A stretch of 64,000 nt of DNA from an uncultured Rhodospirillaceae bacterium. GTDB taxonomy: Bacteria; Pseudomonadota; Alphaproteobacteria; Rhodospirillales; Magnetospirillaceae. Numbering within the stretch: position 1 is the first letter of the stretch; every line of letters begins with the position of its first letter. The position numbers were made by a program, and so were the translations under genes. This document shows, piece by piece, positions 53,428-61,860 of this stretch. The stretch lies in NCBI GenBank assembly GCA_903901915.1, contig CAIUSV010000061.1:31917-95916 (forward strand), given 5' to 3'. The notes under the pieces were generated by a model. It saw nothing but the letters and a program-made list of their open reading frames with translations. It searched no databases and had not been told where the DNA came from.

Positions 53428-53898
53428 GTGTCCAAGACCACATTTCAGGCGCTGGTGGCGCAGGTAACGTCATCCATCGCCGGACTGCCGGTGGATGGTG
53501 CCTTGCGCGACGTGCTCGCCGCCCGGTTTCCCCCAGATGGTCCCCTGTTCAAGGCGATCGAGGCCGCCTGCCACCAGGCGGTGGCCGACGGCTGGATGTG
53601 CGAGCGCGAACATGGCGGTATCCGCTATGGCCGCGTCATCGAGGCCGGCAACGATCTGGCCGGGTTCAGCGTCGATGTCGTTCACATGACCGACGTGGTC
53701 GGCCCCCACCATCGTCACCCGAACGGCGAGATCGACATGATCATGTCGATCTCGCCGGCCGCCAGGTTCGACGATGCGCCGCGCGGCTGGCTGGTCTACG
53801 GCCCCGACAGCGCTCACCGTCCCACCGTGACCGGCGGCGAGGCACTGGTGCTGTACCTGCTGCCCGGTGGCGAGATCGATTTCAGCCGCCCGAAGTGA
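53428..53898 (+). CDS. DUF4863 (4-hydroxylaminobenzoate lyase-like) protein
   Basis: A 156-aa cupin-like protein of the DUF4863 family, which includes p-hydroxylaminobenzoate lyase (PnbB) and is also found in box clusters. The H-M-T-D-V-V-G-P-H-H-R-H-P-N-G-E segment holds the likely metal-binding His/Glu residues. The function in benzoate catabolism is unknown. GTG 53428 is chosen because GGGGAGGG stands 7 nt upstream; the in-frame GTG at 53395 lacks one. The stop overlaps or nearly touches the hydrolase start. Confidence 0.8.
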   Translation: MSKTTFQALVAQVTSSIAGLPVDGALRDVLAARFPPDGPLFKAIEAACHQAVADGWMCEREHGGIRYGRVIEAGNDLAGFSVDVVHMTDVVGPHHRHPNGEIDMIMSISPAARFDDAPRGWLVYGPDSAHRPTVTGGEALVLYLLPGGEIDFSRPK

Positions 53899-53903
53899 CC
53901 GCC

Positions 53904-54701
53904 ATGTGGCGTGATCATCAGCACGGCATGATCGATCTCGGCGACCAGGGTCTGGACTATCGCTGGATTCATCCGCGCCGGGACGGGCGGCCGACACTGG
54001 TTTTCCTGCACGAGGGCCTGGGGGCGGTCGCCATCTGGAAGGACTTTCCCGACCGGGTGGCCGAGGCCACGGGGTGCGGCGTCTTCATCTATTCGCGCGC
54101 CGGCTATGGCCGCTCCACTCCGGTGACGCTGCCGCGCCCGTTGACCTACATGCATCATGAAGGGCTGGACGTGCTGCCCCGTCTGCTGCAGCGGTTGCAG
54201 TTGGGGCCGGTGATCCTGGTCGGCCACAGCGACGGCGCCTCCATCGCCCTGATCCATGCCGGCGGTACCCCCGCCCCCGACGTGCGGGGCGTGATCGCCC
54301 TGGCCCCCCATGTAATGAACGAGGATATCTGCGTCGCCTCCATCCGCGCCGCCAGGATCGCCTATGAAACCGGCGATCTGCGCGACCGGCTGGCGCGGCT
54401 GCACCACGACAACGTCGATTGTGCCTTTTGGGGCTGGAACGGCGCCTGGCTCGACCCCGATTTCATGCACTGGAACCTCGAGGAATACCTGCCCGGCATT
54501 CGGGTGCCGGTCATGGTGATCCAGGGCCGCGACGACGAGTACGGCTCAAGCGTGCAATACGATTCCATCCGCGCCAAGGCCGGGGCCGGGGCCGAGGTGG
54601 TGCTGCTCGACCATTGCCGCCATTCCCCCCACCGGGACCAGCCCGAAGCGGTGCTTGCCGCCATCACCCGCTTCGTCCAGTCGCTGTCGATCGGCGTCTG
54701 A
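53904..54701 (+). CDS. Alpha/beta hydrolase of the box cluster
   Basis: A 265-aa alpha/beta hydrolase. Oxyanion region F-L-H-E-G-L-G-A, nucleophile elbow V-G-H-S-D-G-A-S with Ser near residue 100, acidic residue in Q-G-R-D-D-E-Y, and a C-terminal catalytic histidine region (C-R-H-S-P-H-R). Similar hydrolases accompany box genes and may cleave ring-opening products or a dead-end CoA ester or lactone; unproven. The in-frame GTG at 53895, overlapping the previous stop (GTGA), is an alternative start. Confidence 0.83.
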   Translation: MWRDHQHGMIDLGDQGLDYRWIHPRRDGRPTLVFLHEGLGAVAIWKDFPDRVAEATGCGVFIYSRAGYGRSTPVTLPRPLTYMHHEGLDVLPRLLQRLQLGPVILVGHSDGASIALIHAGGTPAPDVRGVIALAPHVMNEDICVASIRAARIAYETGDLRDRLARLHHDNVDCAFWGWNGAWLDPDFMHWNLEEYLPGIRVPVMVIQGRDDEYGSSVQYDSIRAKAGAGAEVVLLDHCRHSPHRDQPEAVLAAITRFVQSLSIGV

Positions 54702-54762
54702 TCCACCGGCATGGAATTGCCGGTGCAAATCGGCAATACGGTACTTTAATGCCGAATTGCTC

Positions 54763-54792
54763 TTGCGAACGGTTCCAAACATGCACTATAGT
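54763..54792 (+). promoter_or_regulatory. Predicted promoter of the boxCBA operon
   Basis: TTGCGA (54763-54768) and TATAGT (54787-54792) are separated by 18 nt; the -10 is embedded in the 14-bp operator palindrome, the expected geometry for repression by BoxR. Confidence 0.5.
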
Positions 54793-54795
54793 GCA
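54782..54795 (+). promoter_or_regulatory. BoxR operator palindrome upstream of boxC
   Basis: TGCACTATAGTGCA is a perfect 14-bp palindrome with TGCA ends, as expected for BzdR/BoxR-type sites, 30 nt upstream of the boxC ATG. The same core recurs at 53355-53367. Confidence 0.75.
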
Positions 54796-54825
54796 GGCAG
54801 GCACTCCAACCGAGGCGGCAAGCCC

Positions 54826-56478
54826 ATGATCGATTTTCAGACCTCCCCCGATCGCTACAGACACTGGAAGCTGGCGCTCAACGGCGCCGTCGCCACCCTG
54901 ACCATGGATGTCGACCCCGCCGCCACCCTGGCCCCGGGGTACGAGCTCAAGATGAATTCCTATGACCTGGGCGTGGATATCGAGCTGTACGACGCCGTTC
55001 AGCGCCTGCGCTTCGAGCATCCTGAAGTGCGCGCCGTGGTGATGGCCTCGAATAATCCCAAGATTTTCTGTGCCGGCGCCAACATCAAGATGCTGGGGGT
55101 GTCGTCCCACGGCCACAAGGTCAACTTCTGCAAGTTCACCAACGAGACCCGCAATTCCATCGAGGATGCCACCGCCAATTCGCGGCAGACCTATCTTTGC
55201 GCGGTCAGCGGCACGGCGGCCGGCGGTGGCTATGAACTGGCGCTCGCCACCGACTGGATCATGATGGTCGATGACGGCAACACCTCGGTGTCGCTGCCGG
55301 AAGTGCCGCTGCTGGCGGTGCTGCCCGGCACCGGTGGCCTCACCCGGGTGGTGGACAAGCGCAAGGTGCGGCGCGATCTGGCTGACATCTTCTGTTCCAC
55401 CGAGGAGGGGGTGAAGGGCAAGCGTGCGGTGGAATGGCGCCTGGTGGACGAGGTGGTGCCGTCGTCGGCGTTCAAGGACGCGGTCAAGGCGCGCGCCGAA
55501 GCCCTGGCCGCCAAATCCGACCGCCCCGCCGACGCCAAGGGGGTGACGCTGACCCATCCCGCCCGGACCATTACCGCCGACGAAGTCCATTACCCCCACA
55601 TCGACATCGTCTTCGATCGCGACAACCGGGCCGCCCATATCACACTGAAGGGGCCAAAAGCCGACGCCCCCGCCGACCCCGCCGCCATCCAGGCCCAGGG
55701 CGTCGATTTCTATCCCCTGGCGCTGGCCCGCGAATTGGATGACGCCATCCTTCATCTGCGCAGCAACGAAACCAGCATCGCCACCTGGGTGATCCGCAGC
55801 GAAGGCGATTCCGGCCGGGTCATGGGCTATGACGCGCTGTTGCAGCGGCATGGCGCCTCCGACTGGCTGGTGCGCGAGATCCTGCTGTACTGGAAGCGGA
55901 CCATGAAACGGCTGGACGTCACCAGCCGCACCCTGTTCGCCCTGGTCGAGCCGGGATCGTGCTTCGCCGGGTTCCTGGCCGAAATCCTGTTCGCGGTGGA
56001 TCGCTCCTACATGCTGGACGGCACCTTCGAGGACGACGATCGCCCCGCCGCCGCCGTCCGCCTGTCGGCGCTGAATTTCGACGGCCTGCCCATGGGTAAC
56101 GGCCTCAGCCGCATCGCCACTCGCTTCCTGGGCGAGCCCGAGACGGTGGCCAAGGCCAGGCAAACCATTGGCCGCGATCTCGACGCGACGGCCTGCGCCA
56201 AGCTGGGACTGGTCACCGGAATCCCCGACGAGATCGACTGGAGCGATGAAGTCCGGCTGATGATCGAGGAGCGGGCGTCGTTCTCGCCCGATTCGCTGAC
56301 CGGCATGGAGGCCAACCTGCGCTTCGCCGGTCCGGAAACCATGGAAACCAAGATCTTCGGCCGCCTCACCGCCTGGCAGAACTGGATCTTCCAGCGCCCC
56401 AACGCCGTCGGCGAGACCGGCGCCCTCAAACTCTACGGCACCGGCAAGCGCGCCGCCTACAATCAGGAAAGGGTGTGA
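54826..56478 (+). CDS. boxC: Benzoyl-CoA-dihydrodiol lyase (2,3-epoxybenzoyl-CoA dihydrolase)
   Basis: A 550-aa BoxC with two crotonase-like halves. The first contains F-C-A-G-A-N-I-K-M-L-G and the oxyanion G-T-A-A-G-G-G-Y-E-L-A-L-A-T-D; the second half contains the V-E-P-G-S-C-F-A-G-F segment. The enzyme hydrolytically opens 2,3-epoxybenzoyl-CoA to 3,4-dehydroadipyl-CoA semialdehyde and formate. Full length. Preceded by a BoxR-type operator; stop overlaps the possible GTG start of boxB. Confidence 0.96.
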   Translation: MIDFQTSPDRYRHWKLALNGAVATLTMDVDPAATLAPGYELKMNSYDLGVDIELYDAVQRLRFEHPEVRAVVMASNNPKIFCAGANIKMLGVSSHGHKVNFCKFTNETRNSIEDATANSRQTYLCAVSGTAAGGGYELALATDWIMMVDDGNTSVSLPEVPLLAVLPGTGGLTRVVDKRKVRRDLADIFCSTEEGVKGKRAVEWRLVDEVVPSSAFKDAVKARAEALAAKSDRPADAKGVTLTHPARTITADEVHYPHIDIVFDRDNRAAHITLKGPKADAPADPAAIQAQGVDFYPLALARELDDAILHLRSNETSIATWVIRSEGDSGRVMGYDALLQRHGASDWLVREILLYWKRTMKRLDVTSRTLFALVEPGSCFAGFLAEILFAVDRSYMLDGTFEDDDRPAAAVRLSALNFDGLPMGNGLSRIATRFLGEPETVAKARQTIGRDLDATACAKLGLVTGIPDEIDWSDEVRLMIEERASFSPDSLTGMEANLRFAGPETMETKIFGRLTAWQNWIFQRPNAVGETGALKLYGTGKRAAYNQERV

Positions 56479-56483
56479 CTTCC

Positions 56484-57905
56484 ATGAGCAGCATCGACTA
56501 CGCCGAAAAGATCCCCAACAACGTCAACCTGTCCGAGGATCGCCGGTTGCAGCGCGCGCTGGAATCCTGGCAACCCCACTATATCGACTGGTGGAAGGAG
56601 ATGGGGCCGGAAGGCACCGCCACCTCCGAGATCTATCTGCGCACCGCCATCAGCGCCGAGCCCGACGGTTGGGCCCAGTTCGGCCATGTCAGGATGGAGG
56701 ATTACCGCTGGGGCATCTTCCTGGCGCCACCCGAGGCCGACCGCAAGGTCAATTTCGGCGCCCACAAGGGCGAGGCCGCCTGGCAGGAGGTTCCCGGCGA
56801 ATACCGCTCGGCACTGCGCCGCCTGATCACCGTCCAGGGCGACACCGAGCCGGCCTCGGTGGAACAGCAGCGTCTGCTGGGCCGCTGCTGCCCCTCGCTC
56901 TACGATCTGCGCAACCTGTTCCAGGTCAATGTCGAGGAAGGCCGCCACCTGTGGGCGATGGTCTATCTGCTGCACGCCTATTTCGGCCGCGACGGCCGCG
57001 AGGAGGCGGAGGAGATGCTTGCCCGCCGTTCGGGTGATGCCGACAAGCCCCGCATCCTGGGTGCCTTCAACGAGAAGACTGCCGACTGGCTGGCCTTCTT
57101 CATGTTCACCTTCATCACCGACCGCGACGGCAAGTACCAGCTGTGCGCCCTGGCCGAGTCCGGCTTCGACCCGCTGTCGCGCTCGTGCCGCTTCATGCTG
57201 ACCGAGGAAGCCCACCACATGTTCGTCGGCGAATCGGGGGTGGGGCGCATCATCGAACGCGCCTGCCAGGTGATGACGGAACACCGTACCGACGACGTCA
57301 GGAAGTTCGGCGTCATCGACCTGCCCACCATCCAGCGTTACCTTAACTTCCACTACTCGGTCACCTCGGACCTGTATGGCGCCGAGGTGTCCACCAATGC
57401 CGCCACCTCCTACAACATGGGCCTCAAGGGCCGTTTTGAAGAGACCAAGATCGGCGACGACCACCAGTTGGACGGCACCACCTATTCGGTGCTGCATCCG
57501 GTGGCCGGCGGTTTCCAGATGATCGAGGTTCCCGCCTTGAATGGCCTGAACGAGCGGCTGCGCCTCGATTGGGCCGCGGACGTGGCCAAGGGCGTCGAAC
57601 GCTGGAACAAGATCATCGCCAAACACGGCATCGACTTCCGATTGACCCTGCCGCACCTCGCCTTCAACCGCGCCATCGGCCATTTCGCCGACATCGCCGT
57701 CGATCCCGCCGGCAAGGTCATCTCCACCGAGGAGTTCAATCGTCGCCGCGACGAGTGGCTGCCCTCGGACTCCGACCTCGCCTATGTCCTGTCGTTGATG
57801 GGCGGCGCGGTGCACAAGCCCGGCCAGTTCGCCAACTGGATCGCGCCGCCGCCGCGCGGCATCAATAACCAATCGGTGGATTTCGACTACGTCCGGTTCG
57901 CCTAG
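56484..57905 (+). CDS. boxB: Benzoyl-CoA 2,3-epoxidase, oxygenase subunit
   Basis: A 473-aa carboxylate-bridged di-iron oxygenase that epoxidises benzoyl-CoA with electrons from BoxA. Iron ligands are in N-V-E-E-G-R-H and L-T-E-E-A-H-H, the two E-x2-H motifs about 90 residues apart. The N-terminal W-Q-P-H-Y-I-D-W-W segment is typical of BoxB. ATG 56484 chosen; a GTG at 56475 overlaps the boxC stop. The stop is followed within one base by the palindromic repeat copy B. Confidence 0.96.
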   Translation: MSSIDYAEKIPNNVNLSEDRRLQRALESWQPHYIDWWKEMGPEGTATSEIYLRTAISAEPDGWAQFGHVRMEDYRWGIFLAPPEADRKVNFGAHKGEAAWQEVPGEYRSALRRLITVQGDTEPASVEQQRLLGRCCPSLYDLRNLFQVNVEEGRHLWAMVYLLHAYFGRDGREEAEEMLARRSGDADKPRILGAFNEKTADWLAFFMFTFITDRDGKYQLCALAESGFDPLSRSCRFMLTEEAHHMFVGESGVGRIIERACQVMTEHRTDDVRKFGVIDLPTIQRYLNFHYSVTSDLYGAEVSTNAATSYNMGLKGRFEETKIGDDHQLDGTTYSVLHPVAGGFQMIEVPALNGLNERLRLDWAADVAKGVERWNKIIAKHGIDFRLTLPHLAFNRAIGHFADIAVDPAGKVISTEEFNRRRDEWLPSDSDLAYVLSLMGGAVHKPGQFANWIAPPPRGINNQSVDFDYVRFA

Positions 57906-57980
57906 TGGAAAAACCTAACATTTGCGTCCTGCGCAAATGTTAGGTTTGTTTCAATAATTCAATCAGTTGATGATCCGATT
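57905..57980 (-). repeat. Dispersed ~77-bp palindromic repeat, copy B
   Basis: Contains a perfect 16-bp inverted repeat AAACCTAACATTTGCG (57911-57926) / CGCAAATGTTAGGTTT (57932-57947) with a TCCTG loop, followed by AATTCAATCAGTTGATGATCCGATT. Reverse-complemented, it aligns with copy A at 41078-41157 over its full length. It lies in the boxB-boxA gap, where the hairpin could stabilise the boxB 3' end or attenuate boxA. Confidence 0.87.
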
Positions 57981-58050
57981 CACCTGGCGCTTGGGAACCA
58001 AGCGTCAGGATCGGGCCTCTAGCATCGTCGAGCGTCCCGAGGAGCAAGGT

Positions 58051-59232
58051 ATGGAACTCCGCCGCCAGCATCTGATCGACCCGGTGGTCTGCATTCGCTG
58101 CAACACCTGCCAGGAAGCCTGCCCGGTCGATGCCATCAGCCACGACGCCAACAATTACGTGGTGTCGTTCGAGAAATGCACCGGCTGCCGCACCTGCGTC
58201 TCGCCGTGTCCGACCGGGGCGATCGACAACTGGCTGCTGGTGGACCGGCCCTGGTCGGTGGAGGCCCAATTCGGCTGGGATGAGCTGCCGCTCGAACAAT
58301 CCGGACCGGCCGTCGACGCGGTGACGCCGCCGCCGCCGGAGGAGGTGAGCGAACTGATGGCGGCGGCCACCACCGCCACCGGCTCGGCGGTGCCGGCGCC
58401 GGCCAGCGCCTCTAAGCCCTACGTCAACCTCTATTCCCGAGAAAAGCCGGTGGTGGCCCGGGTCGCCGGCAACAGGCGCATCACCGGCGACGGGGCGGAA
58501 TCCGATGTGCATCATGTTGTCCTCGACTTCCAGGCCAACGCCTTTCCCTTTCTGGAAGGCCAAAGCATCGGCATCGTTCCGCCCGGCGCCGATGACAACG
58601 GCCGCGCCCGCAACATCCGGCTGTATTCCATCGCCAGCCCCAGGGAGGGCGAGCGCACCGGTTTCAACAATCTGGCGCTGACGGTCAAGCGGGTGGCCGG
58701 GGGTGTCGGCTCCAACTACGTTTGCGATTTGAAGAAGGGCGACGAGGTCCGGGTGGCCGGTCCCTTCGGTCAGGCCTTCCTGATGCCCGACGATCCCCAC
58801 GCCAATATCATCATGATCTGCACCGGCACCGGGTCGGCACCCTTTCGCGCCTTTACCGAGCGTCGCCGCCGCAATCCCCATGACGGCACCGGCCGGTTGA
58901 TGCTGTTCTTCGGGGCCCGCACCCCCGAGGAACTGCCCTATTTCGGGCCGCTGATGAAGTTGCCGCGCGAGCTGATCGACGTGAACCTGGCGTTCAGCCG
59001 GGTGCCGGGCCAGCCCAAGCAATACGTCCAGGATAAGCTGCGCGAGCGCGCCGACGAGCTGGCCGGGCTGCTGCACGACGCCAACACCCATATCTACATC
59101 TGCGGGTTGAAGGGAATGGAGCAGGGTTGCGACGAGGCCTTCGCCGACATCTGCCGGCTGAATGCCCTGGACTGGACCGGGCTGCGCCCCGTGCTCCGCC
59201 GGGAGGGGCGCTATCATGTCGAAACCTACTGA
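58051..59232 (+). CDS. boxA: Benzoyl-CoA 2,3-epoxidase, reductase subunit
   Basis: A 393-aa iron-sulfur flavoprotein passing electrons from NADPH to BoxB. Two [4Fe-4S] ferredoxin motifs ([12 protein letters not shown] and [12 protein letters not shown]) lie in the first 60 residues. The FNR-type reductase follows a linker (about 85-130), with FAD motif R-L-Y-S-I-A-S-P and NADP motif [11 protein letters not shown] 58051 has GGAG-CAAGG just upstream; the longer in-frame start at 57967 falls in repeat copy B. Confidence 0.95.
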   Translation: MELRRQHLIDPVVCIRCNTCQEACPVDAISHDANNYVVSFEKCTGCRTCVSPCPTGAIDNWLLVDRPWSVEAQFGWDELPLEQSGPAVDAVTPPPPEEVSELMAAATTATGSAVPAPASASKPYVNLYSREKPVVARVAGNRRITGDGAESDVHHVVLDFQANAFPFLEGQSIGIVPPGADDNGRARNIRLYSIASPREGERTGFNNLALTVKRVAGGVGSNYVCDLKKGDEVRVAGPFGQAFLMPDDPHANIIMICTGTGSAPFRAFTERRRRNPHDGTGRLMLFFGARTPEELPYFGPLMKLPRELIDVNLAFSRVPGQPKQYVQDKLRERADELAGLLHDANTHIYICGLKGMEQGCDEAFADICRLNALDWTGLRPVLRREGRYHVETY

Positions 59233-59244
59233 GAGCTGCCCGCC

Positions 59245-60030
59245 ATGACCGACCCTGTCCTGGTTCAGCGCTCGGGGGACGTCACCACGGTGACGCTGAA
59301 CCGCCCCGACAAGCTCAACTGCTTCAATGCCGAGATGCATGCCGCCCTGCGCGCCGCCCTCGCGGCGGCGGCCGGGGACGGAACCCGCTGTCTGGTGCTG
59401 ACCGGGGCGGGGCGGGGCTTTTGCGCCGGTCAGGATCTGTCCGACCGGATCCGGTCGCCGGATGCGCCGCCGCCCGACCTGGGCGCCTCGTTGGACGCCA
59501 ATTACAATCGCTTGATCCGCGCCCTCAAGGGCCTGGCCATGCCGGTGATCGCCGCCGTCAACGGCATCGCCGCCGGGGCCGGCGCCAATCTGGCGCTGGC
59601 GGCCGATATCGTGGTGGCGGCGCGCTCGGCCAGCTTCGTTCAAAGCTTCTGCAAGGTCGGCCTGATCCCGGATTCCGGTGGCACCTGGAGTTTGCCGCGT
59701 CTGGTCGGCCATGCCCGCGCCACCGCCCTGGCGATGCTGGGTGACAAGGTCGCCGCCGAGCAGGCGGCCGCCTGGGGCATGATCTGGCAATGCGTCGATG
59801 ACGAACGACTGATGGAGGTGACGGGCGCCATGGCCGCCCACCTGGCCACCCAGCCCACCAGGGGCCTGGCGCTGACCAAGATGGCCTTGGCCCGATCGGC
59901 GACCAATACCCTCGACGAGCAGCTTGACCTCGAACGCGATCTTCAGGCCGAGACCGGACGCAGCCGGGATTATCGCGAAGGCGTGCAGGCCTTTTTTGAA
60001 AAGCGCCCGCCGCGATTCGAGGGACGATGA
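59245..60030 (+). CDS. PaaG-like ring-epoxide isomerase (enoyl-CoA hydratase family)
   Basis: A 261-aa crotonase whose F-C-A-G-Q-D-L-S-D-R and V-N-G-I-A-A-G-A-G-A-N-L-A motifs match PaaG, the 2-(1,2-epoxy-dihydrophenyl)acetyl-CoA isomerase. It follows boxA by 12 nt. In this context it may act on benzoyl-CoA epoxide or a downstream unsaturated intermediate rather than phenylacetyl-CoA, because no other paa oxygenase genes are present. Substrate is therefore an inference. Confidence 0.85.
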   Translation: MTDPVLVQRSGDVTTVTLNRPDKLNCFNAEMHAALRAALAAAAGDGTRCLVLTGAGRGFCAGQDLSDRIRSPDAPPPDLGASLDANYNRLIRALKGLAMPVIAAVNGIAAGAGANLALAADIVVAARSASFVQSFCKVGLIPDSGGTWSLPRLVGHARATALAMLGDKVAAEQAAAWGMIWQCVDDERLMEVTGAMAAHLATQPTRGLALTKMALARSATNTLDEQLDLERDLQAETGRSRDYREGVQAFFEKRPPRFEGR

Positions 60031-60103
60031 ATCCCGCTTTTTGAACCGCCTTCGCCGCTCTATCCTGGCCGGGACGCCGACCGCAACCGAAGGTGAGACG
60101 ACC

Positions 60104-60556
60104 ATGGCGGATTTCATCCCGACCGACCCGAATTTCCGCGAGAGGGTTGCGGCGAGTTTCGACCGCCAAGCCTTCCTGGCAACCATCGGGGCGCGGATGA
60201 CCGTGCTTGAACCCGGGTACTGCGAACTGACGATGTCGCCCCGTCCCGATCTGTGCCAGCAACACGGCCATGTCCATGCCGGGGCGACCACCACCCTGGC
60301 CGACACCGCCGCCGGCTATGCCGCCTACTCGTTGATGCCGGCGGGTTCGGCGGTACTGACCACCGAGTTCAAGGTCAACCTGCTCAATCCCGCCAGGGGC
60401 GATGTCCTGGTCGCCCGGGCCCGGGTCATCAAGGCCGGGCGCACGTTGACGGTGGTGCGCTCCGACGTCGTCGGCGTCACCGGAGCGACGGAAAAGCCGG
60501 TGGCGACCATGCTGGCGACGATGATGTGTCTGGCGGATTCTCCCGACCCCGCTTGA
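60104..60556 (+). CDS. PaaI-like hotdog thioesterase
   Basis: A 150-aa hotdog-fold acyl-CoA thioesterase. Landmark Q-H-G-H-V-H-A-G-A-T-T-T-L-A-D-T-A with the catalytic Asp, then E-F-K-V-N-L-L-N-P-A. PaaI-type enzymes release CoA from stalled aromatic-CoA intermediates. The start at 60104 has GAAGGTGAGA upstream. Last recognisable gene of the box cluster. Confidence 0.85.
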   Translation: MADFIPTDPNFRERVAASFDRQAFLATIGARMTVLEPGYCELTMSPRPDLCQQHGHVHAGATTTLADTAAGYAAYSLMPAGSAVLTTEFKVNLLNPARGDVLVARARVIKAGRTLTVVRSDVVGVTGATEKPVATMLATMMCLADSPDPA

Positions 60557-60599
60557 TTGCCGCCGCGACGCCGGCGCCCCTTCCGAAGGTGGACTCCCC

Positions 60600-60785
60600 A
60601 TGACGGCACACCAATATCTCACCGAAGAGGAACTGGCCGCGTGCGAAGCCCTCGCCAAAGCCGTCATGGATGACGGCGACGTCACCGAGGCGGAATTCGG
60701 CCGACGGGTATCCCATCTGGCCCATGCGGTTCCACGTCTGGTGGCCGAAATCCGGCAGTTGAGACTGGAGCGGCTTCAGGTATAG
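60600..60785 (+). CDS. Small hypothetical protein, 61 aa
   Basis: Starts with ATG at 60600 after AAGGTGG; encodes a charged helical protein (T-E-E-E-L-A-A-C-E-A-L-A-K-A) without membrane segments. It is 43 nt downstream of the PaaI-like gene on the same strand. No family recognised; real-gene status rests on the ribosome-binding site and codon use. Confidence 0.5.
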   Translation: MTAHQYLTEEELAACEALAKAVMDDGDVTEAEFGRRVSHLAHAVPRLVAEIRQLRLERLQV

Positions 60786-61036
60786 CCGACGGGAAAACGG
60801 CCAAACCCGGCTCAACTTCCATCGGCGCGTCCGTAACCGCGGAACCCCGGCACCGGTCATGGCGCGATCCAAAGGAACGACATCCCTAAGGACAGGGCGC
60901 TCTATGCCGTCGGCCATAGTACAGTCAGAGCCTGTATACGGCGAATAACGGGACGTCTTGCACTTCGCACCATCCGGTGCGCGCAGGGCTCCGTGATGTC
61001 GCCCCGTCAAATCGACGGCATCATGGGAGTTTGACC

Positions 61037-61267
61037 ATGTTGCGAGAAATCCACCAACTCACGGCGATCCTGCAAGCCGAGGTCGAGGGCCGCGACATCG
61101 ACCGCGAGCGTGCCCGTCGCCTTGCCCAGATCCTGGCAACGCAGTTTCCGGAATGCGCCATGACCATGCGGCGCGTGGTCGCGCGGATGTCGGACGACAC
61201 TGGCATGGATCCGTCCCCTCGGCTTGCCGGCGATGTCCAGCCAGACCGGTCATGGGCGCGATGTTGA
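61037..61267 (+). CDS. Small hypothetical protein, 76 aa
   Basis: ATG 61037 follows GGGAG by 7 nt. The first 55 residues form an amphipathic helical region rich in Arg/Glu (R-E-I-H-Q-L-T-A-I-L-Q-A-E-V-E-G-R-D-I-D-R-E-R). No family recognised. The preceding 250 bases (60786-61036) show no convincing gene. Confidence 0.5.
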   Translation: MLREIHQLTAILQAEVEGRDIDRERARRLAQILATQFPECAMTMRRVVARMSDDTGMDPSPRLAGDVQPDRSWARC

Positions 61268-61397
61268 GCGGCGTCCGGGGACCCAAGTCATTCCAGCAAC
61301 AGTCGTACAAATGCCTACGTAATGCTGTCACTACCGAATCGGATAGGGCGGCGGTAGGCTACGTCAGGTTGCGATGGTGATCCCCAGGAGGGTTCAA

Positions 61398-61550
61398 ATG
61401 CACGCCCGTCGGAGTCCGGTGAAGCTGACAATGGCCGAATTCCGCGCCATGGCTCGGCTGAATGCCGGCGAGTACCGGCACCGCCGGGAAAGCGAAATCG
61501 ACCGCACCGATGTCATCGCGCGGCGACCATCAACGGATTGTTTCCACTAG
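61398..61550 (+). CDS. Small hypothetical protein, 50 aa
   Basis: A 50-aa arginine-rich ORF (M-H-A-R-R-S-P-V-K-L-T-M-A-E-F-R-A-M-A-R) with a near-ideal AGGAGG about 6 nt before its ATG, which is the main evidence. Basic, soluble; function unknown. Confidence 0.45.
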   Translation: MHARRSPVKLTMAEFRAMARLNAGEYRHRRESEIDRTDVIARRPSTDCFH

Positions 61551-61860
61551 GCCGTCGGCCGAAGGGAGGCCGGAAGGTCATCGGAGTATTCTAGTTTTAA
61601 TAGAATAACATCTCCATTGTGCCGTTGGCATCGGTGCCGACGCCTGTCTCCGGCGTCTGGCCGGAATATCGGTTATCTGGCCGTAAATAGGGCGAGGATA
61701 CCGACGAAAGCCAAAGGTCAGCTGACCTTAGTCAGTATCGGAAGTGAGCTTTACAGCACCGCCCCCGACCTTAGTATGGCGGCGTATTGCCGGGACGGGG
61801 GAAAGGTCTGTGGCAGTCATTGGTGACCGTGACGAGCATTGGTCATCGGGGGGGCGGGTC
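61551..61860. promoter_or_regulatory. 310-base palindrome-rich leader upstream of the ParA-like gene
   Basis: No gene is supported here. It holds a hairpin TATTCTA/TAGAATA (61587-61607), a perfect 16-bp palindrome AAGGTCAGCTGACCTT (61714-61729) and a 9-bp direct repeat GACCTTAGT at 61724-61732 and 61767-61775 (43 nt apart, about four helical turns). This looks like a protein-binding region, possibly autoregulatory or parS-like. Confidence 0.6.

Noticed and set aside
57967..58050. Upstream ATG start for boxA
   Set aside because: It lies within the dispersed repeat; ATG 58051 has a good ribosome-binding site and gives the normal BoxA N-terminus.
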